64,000 nt of DNA from Meconema thalassinum (lineage: Eukaryota; Arthropoda; Insecta; Orthoptera; Tettigoniidae). The stretch's first letter is position 1; each line of letters begins with the position of its first letter. Both the position numbers and the translations under genes were made by a program. Positions 12,301-23,152 of the stretch are shown here, piece after piece. The stretch lies in NCBI GenBank assembly GCA_946902985.2, contig OX336388.2:369135387-369199386 (forward strand), written 5' to 3'. Under the pieces are notes generated by a model, which was given only the letters and a program-made list of their open reading frames with translations, did no database searches and had not been told where the DNA came from.

Positions 12301-13372
12301 AACGACATATGTTTAACCTTGAGTGGTCGAATGTATTTGATCTATTATGACACCAGCCCATAAAGGAGGGAAAGGTGGTAGTATTTCTGAAGCTGTAGAA
12401 GCTTATGAGGATCCCAGTTAATTGCATTTGACATAACTGTGAGATCGGAGCTCAGAATCATGTGTATGTAGACACTACTTATTTTAAATGATAATATCTC
12501 ATGCTATTAGTGTCATTTTCAATTCATTCATCATTAACTTTCTTTAATTGCCAATCGAGTGTATGATATGTTAGGTATAGGAAGTTTATCGATTGTTTAG
12601 CGTAGTGGTTAGCGTATGAATGCTGATGTGATTGAATGTGGTTTGTTTCTTGTTCAGTGTGAATGAAATGAACTCCATTGGGACGGCACAATGCGAGAGT
12701 ATGAAAGGAATAGTGTGTAGAAGTTTTGTTTCATTAGCGTGTAGGATGTGTGTTTGATTTACGTATTTGTCTGGCGTGAATCTGTTTCATTTTAACATCG
12801 CTTGTGATATGATGGGGAGGTGTATTTGTGGTCAAGGCTGGAATAGCGAGGGTTTGTTGAAACTCGTTTCTATCCAAGGTCAGCGCTCGGCCACACAAAT
12901 GTAAAGAGTTGTTGCGAGCCAACAGGCAAGCAGCTATGAATCAGCCAGCTCTGAGAATGTAACGGAGTCTGTTATATAATCTGTCGCGTGGCGAGGGTCG
13001 CGTGCTACTGGCGCCCAGGTTTTAACTGGAGCGCGTCAAGGGAATGTAAAATACGCAGGGGTCTTTAATTGATGTATAACTTGTTATAATGACACAAGCT
13101 GCCCAAAAATTTGTCACAGTGTTCGTGGAACGCAGTATTGTCAGTGGCGTAAATGTGAAGAAGTAAGAATGGGAGTGTGTTTTATTTAATGTATGAATGT
13201 TTAGATTTAGTTTACACCATTGTTATTAAATTGTTTAGTTTGTTAGAAGCCGCGTCATCTCGATTTATTTTAGACATAAGGAGATGCAACTGTGAAACCC
13301 ATTATAGGTTCAGAGGCTGACCACGAGATCCCCGAGAATGAAAGGTAGGTGCTCTACTTCGAGCTAAGTGCA
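6322..13372 (+). repeat. Probable 3' LTR of element 1 (very long; end uncertain)
   Basis: The start is supported by the PPT and the TG at 6322. The partner LTR is off-window, so the length cannot be proven. The right end is proposed at CA 13371-13372 because a splice-donor-like AAAG|GTAGGT sits 28 nt upstream, mirroring the 25-nt spacing between the donor and the proven LTR end in the second element. This would make the LTR about 7 kb. No coding region is convincing. The GC-rich island at about 8150-8420 is open in several frames on both strands, and the longest open stretch (10596-11075) has no recognisable domain. Parts could be unrelated insertions. Confidence 0.4.
13341..13350 (+). promoter_or_regulatory. 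Candidate splice donor near LTR 1 end
   Basis: AAAG|GTAGGT with GT at 13345. It matches the donor consensus and lies near the proposed LTR end, like the CAG/GTAAAGTG-type donor at 52643 in the second element. In a 5' LTR the same site would supply the donor for the acceptor at 346. Confidence 0.35.
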
Positions 13373-13580
13373 TAATATGTAATTCACTGTTTCATCGTAT
13401 TTTCCGCCACGTATATTCTTGAGGGTCATGTTGGAGTGGATTCTTGACTAGTATTTGCGCCGGAGCCGTCAGGGTCTACAAATCCAGCGGTGGTTCGGAT
13501 ATCTAACAGACCACCTCTAGAATATATGGGTACAGTACATGACCATGATACATAAGAGCCTATAAAGGAACAAATATTAA
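13373..13580. other. Unassigned spacer
   Basis: About 200 bp between the proposed LTR 1 end and the first F1 repeat. No gene or repeat relationship was recognised. Confidence 0.3.
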
Positions 13581-14172
13581 CAAGTAGTTCCGTGAAGAAC
13601 TTAAGCCTATTCTCATATATCTTACTTATATTAATTGCCTCTATGAACATAAATTATTTCAGTTTGTTTGCTGTAATTGATTCGTAGATATTGAGACCCG
13701 TCTAAATGTATCGGATGGTCGCCATGTTGGATTTTTATATACGTGGGCCTTATGGTCGTGTACTATTACATGAAGATTATTCTCTAGGTGTATTATTCAA
13801 ACTTCTATCGCGTGATTAGGACACAAGATTTAAAAGCAAGATTTTAAAATTAAGCACAGCCACCATCCTATGATTATGAAAACAATTGAAATAAACTATA
13901 TGCCAGTGGATTACAATTTGTAAAAACATCTACCGTACCAAGTTTCACTGCGCTTGGATGGTTGAACCGCGAGAAACGCCGATTTAAATATTTACATTTG
14001 CATCGCCACCATGTTGGATTTGTGATCACCAGGCTATTGAAAGGCCCATACGTTAACTTATGTCTTTAGCTTCTCTCAATATACAATATTTCATTTTGAT
14101 TGCTATCGTACATTGAACTAATAGATATTGAGAACCGTCTAAATATTTCGGATGTTCGACATTTTGGATTTT
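13581..14172 (-). repeat. F1 repeat copy C, 3' half (interrupted)
   Basis: Read on the minus strand, this is the terminal half of an F1 element. Its outer end at 13581 is the family terminal block (AGTTC, loop, GAACT, then ACTTG). The other half of the same copy lies at 15322-15958; the F1 copy at 14173-15321 was inserted between them in the opposite orientation. It contains reverse-complement versions of the CCAACATGG-type internal modules. No coding potential. Confidence 0.7.
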
Positions 14173-15321
14173 TAGCCTATTTTCAATTATGAAAAAATAG
14201 GCTTAAGAGATCACATTTTGTCCGTGTGTCTGTCGTGTGTGTGTGTCCCCCTAATAAAATCTAAACAGCTGGAGCGATTTCAATGAAGCTCGGTAAGTTC
14301 ATAGCACTATTCCAGATGACCCCAACCGTGCCCTTCAAATATTGTTACGTCACACCAATCCAACATGGCGGCTATGCGAAATATTTCACCAGCATTCGAT
14401 ATCTTCGAAAGTATTACCGATATCACCCTGGAATTCTGTACGGAGATAAAGGGCACTACAAAGCGAACATGGAGAATTTGAAAATGTTAAATAGACTTTT
14501 CTCGCTATGTAATGATCCAAACGCAATGAAACATGGTACAGCAAATGTTTACACATATTGTAATGCACTGGTATCTAATTTAGTTCAATTGTTCACATAA
14601 CCTCAAGATGGCGGCTGTGCGAATTTTAAAATTAAGTTTTTATTTCACGTGTCGTAATCATGCGATCGAACTGAAAGTTTGAATAATAAATCTACGCAAT
14701 AATTTTCCTTTAATGGCACATGACGGTATGGCCTATACATATAACAATCCAACATGGCGACCATCCGAAATATTTAGACGGCTCTGAATATCTACGAATC
14801 TATTACAGCAATCAAACTAATTTTTTAAATGTTCATAGGGGCTTTGAACATAAGTTAACCCATAGGACTTTCAATAACCTGGTGATCACAAATCCAACAT
14901 GGTGGCGACGCTAAGTATAGATATTCACATGGACGTTTCTAGCAATTTAACCATCTGAATGCAGTGAAACATGGTACAGTAAATCATTATACAAATGTTA
15001 ACCCACTGGCATCTAATTTATTTCAATTATTTCCATAACCACAAGATGGCAGCTGTGCGAATTTCAAAATCTCGTTTTTACTTCTTGTGTCCTAATCATG
15101 CGATTGAAGTTTGAATACTACACGTACACAATAACCTTCATGTAACAGTACATAACTCTAAGACCTACATTCAACATGGTGACCATCTGCAATATTTAGT
15201 CGGTTCTCGATATCTACGAATCTATTACATCAATCAACCTGACATTTTGTATGTTGATAGTGGCAATTAACATAAGTAGGACATTATGCAAATAGGCTTT
15301 AGTTCTTCACGGAACTACTTG
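14173..15321 (+). repeat. F1 repeat copy B, complete, inserted in copy C
   Basis: About 1.15 kb, non-coding. It starts at TAGCC with a subterminal hairpin (stem AGCCTATTTT against AAAATAGGCT, 14174-14201). A (GT)-rich tract and a block beginning AATAAAATCTAAACAGC follow. Several imperfect internal modules contain AATCCAACATGGCG or CAAGATGGCGGC. The end is a hairpin block AGTTC-TTCACG-GAACT followed by ACTTG at 15321. The same two ends recur at 36901-38018 and at 48436/60844. Terminal hairpins with no inverted termini recall non-autonomous rolling-circle (Helitron/Helentron-like) elements, but no Rep gene or diagnostic CTRR end is present, so the class is open. Confidence 0.65.
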
Positions 15322-15885
15322 TTACCTAATCCATTGTGTTACGCAATATTAGATGACGATTATTGCGTAGGATCATTATTCAAACGTTGACATCGAACGC
15401 GTGATTAGGACACAGGCAATAGAAACGAATGTTCTAAATTTCGCACAGCCGCTATCTTGAGGTTATCTAAACAATTGAACTAAATGATATGTCAGTGCAT
15501 TACATTGTGTATCAGCATTTGCTGTACCAAGCTTCATTGCCTTCGGATGGTTAAATCGTGTGAAGAGTCTATTTAAATGTTTCAAATTCGTTTGGCCGCC
15601 ATGTTCGTCTTGTAGTTAACAGATCTTTGGATGTCACGTAGGTGAACATTTACTAGTGCCCTTTATCACCGTACAGAATATCAGGGTGATATCAGTAATA
15701 GATTCAGAGATATAGAATGCCGGTGAAATATTTCGCACAGCCACCATGTTGGATTGATGGTACGTAATAAAATTTGAAGGGCTCGGTCAGTGTTGGCCGA
15801 AATGGTGTTTGCCCTCACCGAGTTTCATTGAAATCACATCAGCCGTTTAGATTTTATTAGGGGACACACACATACGCACACACAT

Positions 15886-15918
<33 letters not shown>

Positions 15919-15958
15919 CAAAAGGTGATCTCATAAACCTATTTTTTCATTAAGGCTA
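15322..15958 (-). repeat. F1 repeat copy C, 5' half (interrupted)
   Basis: Reverse-strand 5' half of the copy whose 3' half is at 13581-14172. From 15958 leftward it shows the start block, then a long (CA)n/(GT)n tract at about 15867-15915. The coding-like phrase common to many such repeats (GAAACTCGGT on the minus strand) and the CCAACATGG modules follow. Its sequence matches the first half of copy B in inverted orientation, making the locus a large imperfect palindrome. Confidence 0.7.
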
Positions 15959-16712
15959 AAAGTATGAGATTCTAAGAGCAGAAGATGATTGGAAACGGCA
16001 CATTATTGGCGAGAGTGATGATGATGATGATGTTGACGATTGATGTTTTAAGAAGCGGAAAAGCCATGAATATTCATTCAGTATCGATATTACAGCTTTT
16101 AAGTTGGTCATTATGACTGTTCCCAATTGTAATGAGCGTCTCATTAAGCCTGAAAGGAATTTACATCTGATTAATAAAGGTTTCAGGTTTAGGGAGACAC
16201 TCATTACAATTGGGTACAATCGTGTTGACCGACGAAAAAGCATTAATTTTGATTACTAAGACAACCCTGAAAAATGGCTTCCAACACGATAATAATCAGT
16301 AATGCATATGTGAGCTATAATTTATTGAAGCCACTCTCAATCTTTTAAAATGTGCCTGGATAATAATGTAGACAGGTACTGTACATAGCTGAGCACATTC
16401 ATTCGTCCAACCTCCTGGACTTTCATAGCGTTCAAAAGAACGACGAAATTCGACATGCAAACTACCCTCTGGGTGTTAATTAACAAAGCTTGCACCAGGC
16501 ACCCGAGGCCATACGATATTATTATTATATAACACTCGGTAAAATACACACTGACACTTTAAGGCCTACCCTTAGAAACTGTATTTAACTTCAAATACTT
16601 AAGGATCACCCTACGAACAACCATATATCTATTAGTAATCACACACAAGCCAGAACAGTCGCAGCAATAAAATCGATTTTAAGGACCTTTACAGATTAAC
16701 GACAGAACGGCA
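15959..16712. other. Non-coding interval containing a foldback element
   Basis: No gene seen. The main structure is the palindrome at 16103-16233 (separate entry). A small (GAT)n tract occurs at 16015-16033. The rest is AT-rich, unassigned sequence. Confidence 0.5.
16103..16233. repeat. Foldback (MITE-like) palindrome
   Basis: Long imperfect inverted repeat centred near 16168. The strongest arms are CCCAATTGTAATGAG at about 16121 and its complement CTCATTACAATTGGG at about 16200, with one mismatch over 21 bp. Pairing extends outward to GTTGGTCA/TGACCGAC and inward through CCTGAAA blocks. The RNA or single strand would form a hairpin over most of its length. No target duplication was confirmed. 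Confidence 0.65.
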
Positions 16713-17396
16713 ATGTATGTATTCAGATGTAGGAACAAAGCACCCGGCGTAGATGATATACCGATTGATATACTACGCTGTATAGGAGATGATGGTCTGA
16801 TCAGGTTATTTCACTTGGTGTGTAGGATTTATGAGACAGGTGAGGTACCCTCTGTATCCAAGAAGAATGTTATCATCCCTGTACCGAAGAAAGTGGGAGC
16901 TGACAGATGTGAAGATTACCGAACAATCAGCTTGATTACTCATGCTTCAAAGATCCTGTCTAGAATAATTTACAAGAGGATGGAAAGCCAGAGAGAAACG
17001 GAGTTGGGTGATGACCAGTTTGTAGGAACAAGGGAAGCTGTACTAAGTCTTATGCTGATTTTGGAAGATAGAATAAGGAAAGATAAGAGAACGTTTATGG
17101 CATTTGTAGACTTAGAAAAGTATTTTGATAACGTTGATTCGACTAAATTGTTTGATATTTTGAAAACGATTGGAATAAAGTACAGGGATAGGAGGGTGAT
17201 CTATGATCTACACAGAAACCAGACAGTAGTCATTCGAGCTGAATGACATGAGAGAGAATCTGTCATTCAGAAAGGTGTAAGGCAAGGCTGCACCTTTTCA
17301 TCCATACTTTTCAATCTATACATTGAACAAGCAATGAAGGAAATTGGAAAAAAAATTAAAGTGGGGGTGAAGATTGAAGGAGAAATAATTTTTAGT
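16713..17396 (+). pseudogene. LINE reverse transcriptase fragment (copy 1)
   Basis: Encodes the central palm of a non-LTR retrotransposon RT. It starts near APGVDDIPIDILR, then VIIPVPKKVGADRCEDYR and ISLITHASKILSRIIYKRM. The A-box has catalytic Asp in FVDLEKYFDN. An in-frame TGA follows at 17244-17246; the frame continues with the B-box RQGCTFSSILFN and stops at about 17396. The endonuclease, C-box (FADD) and C-terminus are absent, so it is a dead internal fragment. It is very similar to the copy at 18781-20056. Confidence 0.9.
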
Positions 17397-17545
17397 AAAG
17401 ATACGCAGGTGCGCTTGATAAAAAGGGAGTTAGCGCGCAGTTCCCTACTCCTGTGGGGGTCCGTAAGGGGACACGAAGAGCCTGCTGATGAGAAAGCTTG
17501 GTGTCCTAGGCAAAACCCCACACAAGACACGGCACAAACCTAGAA
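17397..17545 (+). repeat. Repeat tail joined to LINE copy 1
   Basis: After the RT fragment the sequence changes to a piece with GCTTGGTGTCCTAGGCAAAAC at about 17496. It resembles, in reverse complement, the stretch at about 23790-23830. The junction suggests a separate repeat fused to the truncated LINE. Confidence 0.4.
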
Positions 17546-17875
17546 AAATTGCTGAGTTTCTATCTTTCTATGTCTATTATCATTAATTGAGCATTTGAAT
17601 GATTGGACTTGATATTAGAATCATTCCATTATTCAGTGAATAGTCGGGTGATTTCATTAATGCGTATATCTCGAATTTGGATAGTTCGAATAAGTTGGAA
17701 ATTCTTATAATTGGAATTTTTGAATGTTCAAATACTTAAAATAATTGGACTTTTTAAATGCTCGAAAGTGCGAATAACTTGAATAGTTGTTTATATTAAT
17801 TGATATTGTAAACTTTTCATGGCCATTCGGCAGCAATAAATCTATTATATTATTTATTTAGGATCATTTCAACCT
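17546..17875. other. AT-rich interval, no gene
   Basis: Low-complexity AT-rich DNA with recurring TTGAATA/TTCGAATA-like words; it looks like decayed simple sequence. Nothing coding is seen. Confidence 0.4.
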
Positions 17876-18380
17876 CCTATGGGTTACGATTACACAACTG
17901 CCTTGACTGTTGATATTCTATCCTGTTACGCCAATACTCTTTCATTCGTTGGCTCACTCTTGCTCGTTCCTCGTCCGAGAACACCCTTCCAGTTATCTTG
18001 CGTTTCTCTACGGACATATCTGTCATCTCGGCAATTTTCCTTCTGATCACTTTCCTGCTTGCAATATCTCCCTCCTCAATGACACATGTTTAAAGATCCT
18101 GATAAACTTCTTTCAACCATGGTACTTGAGTCTTTCTCCTTTCCTGAAAGATAAGGATTTTATTTGCTAGGCGTTCCGGTCCCATTCTTCTCAAGTGTCC
18201 ATAGAAAGTTAGTCGTCTTTTCCTCATAGATGTTGAAATGTTCTCGCATTTTATATAGCTCTTGATTTGAGCACAAACGATAGGTAAACTCATTTGTTGT
18301 TGCTTTCTTTGGTCCCAGAATTTTCCTCAGAAATGTACGTTCTTTCTTTTCTAATTCTGTGATTCCCTTTCTGGAAATTG
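17876..18380 (-). pseudogene. LINE ORF2 C-terminal fragment
   Basis: On the minus strand the reading (with frameshifts) gives GITELEKKERTFLRKILGPK from about 18365 leftward, then MRKRRLTFYGHLRRMGPERL at about 18200 and a W-L-K-E-V-Y-Q-D-L block near 18095. This is the conserved C-terminal region of insect LINEs ending in K-R-R-x-F-Y-G-H and W-x-x-E-V-x-x-D-L. It is 5'-truncated and disrupted. Confidence 0.75.
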
Positions 18381-18780
18381 TCTCCGCAGCTTAAAGGCAT
18401 GTATCATTAGTAATTCGTCACCACATTGAAATCTCGTTTCAATTGTACAGTAGCCTATATTATAACGAAATCAGTCATTATATTACACTTCACATAATTT
18501 ACAAATGAAACTGGCCATAGGTGAATAATTTGACCTTTGATCATTGAGTTCAATTTTTGTTCCTTTATCAATGATACAACATAGTCCAATTACAGAAAAA
18601 AGCCGAAAACCACAGCGCTCGTTTTTACAATCACGGAATAATGTAACAGTTGCACATATTAATTATTGAGTATCAGAAAAGCGTGATCTACGAGTGATCG
18701 TACTCCACCTTTTTTTTTTTTGTGCCGGTGGGCCTTGGATATGCATCGGGATACATATACAAATTCTCAACATCTACAGA
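18381..18780. other. No gene seen
   Basis: AT-rich sequence ending in a T run (18710-18721) that abuts an unrelated 60-bp piece and then LINE copy 2. The junction looks like a rearranged 5' end of that LINE insertion. Confidence 0.4.
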
Positions 18781-20056
18781 CCTACAATCAGCTTGATTAC
18801 TCATGCTTCAAAGATCCTGTCTAGAATAATTTACAAGAGGATGGAAATCCAGATAGAAGCGGAGTTGGGTGAAGAATAGTTTCGTCTCAGGAGAAATGTT
18901 GGAACAAGGGAAGCTGTACTAATTCTTAGGCTGATTTCGGAAGGTAGAATAAGGAAAGATAAGGGAAAGTTTATGGTATTTGTAGACTTAGGAAAGTCTT
19001 TTGATAACGTTGATTGGACTAAGTTGTTTCACATTTTGAAAACGATTGGAATAAAGTACAGGGATAGGAGGGTGATCTACAATCTATACAGAAACCAGAC
19101 AGCAGTCATTCAAGCTGAAGGACATGAGAGAGAATCTGGTATTCAGACAAGTGTAAGGCAAGGTTGCAACTTATCACCCATACTTTTCAGTATTTACATT
19201 GAAAAAACAATGAAGGAAATTAGAGACAAATTTAAAGTGGGAGTGAAAATTCAAGGAGAAATCATTATTTCAACTCGTGACATTTGCTGATAACATCGTC
19301 ATCAAGCCGACACGCCTGAGAATTTGAATGAGTTTTTGAATGGTATGGACTCCGTCTTGAGGAAAGAATTCATGATGAAAATTAATAAATGTAAAACAAA
19401 AAATATTGGATTGCAGCCGAAATAAATCAGAAACCTCTATGGACATCAAAATAGCAGGTGAAAAAACTAAAGGAAGTAGGAGACTTCTGTTACTTAGGAA
19501 GCAAAATAACCAGTGATGGACGATGCAAAGAGGATATAAAAAGTAGGTTGTCACAGGCAAGGAAAGCATTTCTACAAAAAAGGAATCTGTTGACATCGAA
19601 TATAGATTTTGGTATTAGGAAGTTACTTTTGAAAGCCTTTGTCTGGATCGTGGCGCTCTATGGAAGTAAAACTTGGACTATTGGTGCAGCAGAAAAGAGG
19701 ATGATTGAAGCGTTTGAAATGTGTTGTTACAGGAGAATGATGAAGATCAGATGGGTAGATAGGATTACAAACTAAGAGGTATTAAGACGAATGGGAGGGG
19801 AGATCTAATAGGTTGGTAGGATTGATACTAAGACAACCATGAATTATAGCAAGCTTAGTTATGGAAGGAAGGGTCGAGGACAAGAACTGTAGGGGTAGAC
19901 CAAGGTTAGAATATGTTTAACAGATTACCTCGGATGTAGGGTGTGGTAGATATGTAGAGATGAAACGATTACCTCAGGACAGGGAGTCATGGAGATCTGC
20001 ATCAAACCAGTCAAAAAACCGAACACTCAAACAACAACAGACAGATACGGAGTAAA
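18781..20056 (+). pseudogene. LINE reverse transcriptase fragment (copy 2)
   Basis: The same family as the fragment at 16713, extending further 3'. It begins at ISLITHASKILSRIIYKRM (about 18787), hits a stop near 18879, and continues after a frameshift with A-box FVDLGKSFDNVDW. The B-box is RQGCNLSPILFS. The C-box reads FADN at 19283-19294, so the second catalytic Asp is lost. The thumb and C-terminal region follow at 19458-19775 (YLGSKITSDGR, VALYGSKTWTIG, EMCCYRRMMKIRW). The frame then decays, but DRESWRSASNQ is recognisable near 19978-20015, followed by a (CAA)n tail. 5'-truncated and inactive. Confidence 0.9.
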
Positions 20057-21792
20057 TGGCGTTCAACTAATGGTCTGAAGCAGCTCCATTCCTCCCTCTC
20101 TTTATTCTCAAAATGGCGCTGCTCCCCTGTGATCTGCCTGTATTATTCACGAATAAAATATTTAGATTATCTGAAAACGAGACTATTATACGGAATAACT
20201 TGAAATGCTTGGTCGATATAAATTCCTATGTGTCTGATTGTGAAGTATTCTTATACGAAGGTGAATTACCGAAAGTCAAATTAAAATGACGATAAACGGA
20301 TGTACTTGTAATTGCTTCATATTATGAAAACCTTAGTTCCTTTGAATACAACGTGATATTTTATATAGGTGCTTATATGTGCATTAGATGATAGGATAGT
20401 TTAATTGTTATTTCATACAAATGTTGGAGCATGGGCTCTCATATAGGTAATTACGGGACTGAATTATCAAGAGGAAATTTTCCTGAGTGGTTATAATAGT
20501 GCAAGCCATGTAAAATATTAATTTTAGCTTATAGCCCAGTCGACAGGTACAGTAGTTTCAGATAGGAAAAGTTCAGAATTTAATGAAATTTTGGGATGTT
20601 GTTGAGGGATGGTTAATGGACATTTTCTCAAGTTTTAGACCTCGAAGACCCTGTGCGAAAAGAGGGGGGGGGAACTGCAAAAGTTTCGACCTTACTCCGG
20701 TTTGTCCTCAATAACTTTTTCCCTTACGTCCTACGGCAAAAGCATTCTTATGATTTTTTTTGTAGGGCGTTAAATTTCCTACAATTGTGACTATTCAAAC
20801 ATGTTTGTATGTCAATTCGTTACTGAGAAATCCTCGAGAAATCCTTTACAGAATGGTGATAACCTTATCAAAATCTATCCAGTGGTTATCGAGATTACCC
20901 GGAACATCCAAGAATCAGGGACTTTGGTTTATACTCTACTAAGTAGAGACTAGTTCCTGTTATGAACCTCTACGTCATGGTCCTTTCTCCAGGAATGGAA
21001 AATCAAGAAGATTTGATATAGGCGTACTTTCGCTTGATCTCCAAGGATTACTTCAGCATATGCCGTACCAAATGTTGTATCTCACGTGATAATTTCATAG
21101 CTGTGACTAAACGAGAAATGTTTTGCCACTTCCACAACCAGTGTCAGTATCGTATAAACCAAGTAATTATCCATTAATTCCTTCTTTTTTCTTTGTAATT
21201 GTTCTGAATTCCACCGTTAAATGAGTCTTAACTGGTTTGTTATTGTTAGTGTGTTCTTGTCAGTAATCAGTATAGGACTTAGAATATTATTGTGTATCTG
21301 ACTGTTATTTCCAGAGATTGAAAGCAATATGAGTGACGTTTTGTTTTGAAAGGCAATGACAGACAGAAAAACAACATTTGTGTATTTTTAATTCTGTCAA
21401 TGATCGGCGTGTTATCAATTTAATTATGGTGTGTGCTTGATCAAGAGTGATTAGTTAATTTATTGAATATGACCACTACAGATGCTTTATAATTATATTT
21501 TAGTTATTATAGAATCCAGATTTTTCATATCGCTCACACAGTACTTGTCGCTAGGACTGGCATAATTTTGGAGTCTTTAGTACAAACAGTGGTCTCTAGA
21601 ATGGTTTGAAACCCGTCCTTGTCTCTCCTCATAATTCTAGTTGAATTCAAATTTGAGGGTCATTGTTGATACATTAAGGGCTTTGCAACGTCACGGTCTT
21701 TTAACCGCGTGTACTTTCTTTCATTCTTTCCTTCCGTCATTCGTTCTTATCTTGACAAAGGGGTTATTTAAAATTTCAACGCGACCGAATAG
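20057..21792. other. 1.7-kb interval without recognisable gene or repeat
   Basis: AT-rich; a G run at 20666-20673 and a T run at 20755-20761 are the only low-complexity features noted. All open frames are short, with no motif. Confidence 0.5.
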
Positions 21793-21807
21793 CCCCAAAC
21801 TATATTG

Positions 21808-22078
21808 AATGCCTGCCCCTTATTATTCCCGTTTTCCAACGGGGTCGTGGATGAGATGAGATGAAAGTCTTTGTCGCGGATGTTTTTTATGGCCAGATGC
21901 CCTTCCTTACGCCAACCTCATGAGAGGAGTTAATGAGAGGTGAGAGGTGAATGATGGTGAATGAAACTTGGCAAGGACGGCTGACGTTGGAGGTCGAACC
22001 CACGTCCAGCGAGTCCGTGGAGAGCTTGGCCCCATGGCCTAGAGATGTGCGTTAGCGAGCGTAGCTACCACTGTCGGT
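21808..22078 (-). repeat. tRNA-headed SINE, family B (copy 1, internally deleted)
   Basis: Read on the minus strand it starts with a tRNA-like head containing a degenerate B-box (GGGTTCGACC-type, about 21995) and ends in ACGGGAATAATAAGGGG. It is flanked by near-matching duplications CCCCAAACTATA / CCCCAAACTACA. It lacks about 90 bp present in the family B copy at 45172-45533 (the TTTTCCGTGGTTTCCC block). Confidence 0.7.
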
Positions 22079-22099
22079 CCCCAAACTACAATATGCACC

Positions 22100-22102
<3 letters not shown>

Positions 22103-22147
<45 letters not shown>

Positions 22148-22435
22148 GCGAAACTTCCCCTACAGGAGAGCGATTAAACTTGATAACATGATGTCATTTG
22201 GAGGCGAGTCACCTCCGCTCCTCCCAAAATCTCTTCTTTCTCGCGGAATGCTCCCTCTTCCTCTCATCCGTCCAATTTTTCCCAGGCAGCCGTAATGTTC
22301 TTGGTTCGAACTTAACATTCGCGATTTTCGTCTGGCACTCAGTTCGGTCTTGGATATTTTCTATATTGATTATTTGTAAGTCTCTCTGTACCTCTTTAAG
22401 CTATTCTGTGCCGCATTTACTCTGTGATTATTATT
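22103..22435 (-). pseudogene. 5'-truncated LINE tail (coding end, 3' UTR, AAT tail)
   Basis: On the minus strand it encodes VQRDLQIINIENIQDRTE and, further on, LPGKNWTDERKREHSARKK and RFWEER. This is the typical C-terminus of the LINE family seen nearby. A 3' UTR with TCAAGTTTAATCGCTCTCCT and a terminal (AAT)n at 22103-22132 follow. The truncated 5' end plus simple-repeat tail is the hallmark of target-primed reverse transcription. Confidence 0.75.
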
Positions 22436-22570
22436 ATTATTTTATGTTTATTTAACCGATTTTTCCCCTTTATAAGAGCGATTGAACTTGAATACATGAT
22501 TTCTACTCCTGGCATTTTCCCCCCTTCTCTTCCCAAAATCTGTTCATCCTCTTAGAATGCTCCTTCTTCT
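22436..22570 (-). pseudogene. Very short LINE tail
   Basis: The minus strand encodes only KEHSKRMNRFWEE, then a 3' UTR with TCAAGTTCAATCGCTCTTAT, nearly identical to that of the neighbouring tail, and an (AAT)n run at about 22428-22441. Same orientation and family as the flanking copies. Confidence 0.65.
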
Positions 22571-22574
22571 TCTT

Positions 22575-23150
22575 CTTATTATTATTATTATTGATATTTC
22601 ATTATAATAATAATAATTATTATTATTATTATTGATATTTTTATTATTATTACATCGTTATGCCCAACTGTGGAGCAAGATAACTTATTTATTTAATGAT
22701 TTTTTCTTCTTCACCCAAAATCTCTTCATCTGGGTAGAAATGTTTCCTCCATTCTTCAGTCGTTCATTTCTTGGTCCTGGTAGTCATTTTCTCAGAGAAA
22801 TTATGTTTTTTGATCAATGTTCTGAACTGAATCGTTCCTGTATAATTTCCTCTGCAATGCCCATTTCTTGAAGGTCTTTTTCTATTTCACTAAGCCAGTT
22901 GTTCTTGAATTTCAGAACATGGTTGAGACTCATTTGTGTGAGCCTGTCATTGTTCATTCTGTGAATGTGCCCTTAGAACATCAATCGCCTTTTCCTGAAG
23001 GTGTCAGTCTTCTTCTTCTTATCTCACTTCAAGTGGGCAAGTCTTTTCCATTTTATTCTGTCCCACACATCGTCGTCCTCGAACTGCTTCTCCTTTAGGT
23101 CTTCATGGATATTGCTTTTTTATACAATCGTTTCGGTCGTCTATGGACCA
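22575..23150 (-). pseudogene. LINE ORF2 C-terminal fragment with AAT tail
   Basis: On the minus strand: DDDVWDRIKWKRLAHLK near 23070, then TFRKRRLMF and GHIHRMNNDRL near 22960, FKNNWLSEIEKDLQEMGIAE near 22870, and QMKRFWVKKK near 22700. An (AAT)n tail lies at 22580-22650. Stops and frameshifts are present. It is the same C-terminal architecture as the neighbouring copies. Confidence 0.75.
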
Positions 23151-23152
23151 CG

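Noticed and set aside
12585..12640. Possible SINE/tRNA A-box phrase TAGCGTAGTGGTTAGCG
   Set aside because: No matching B-box or SINE body follows.
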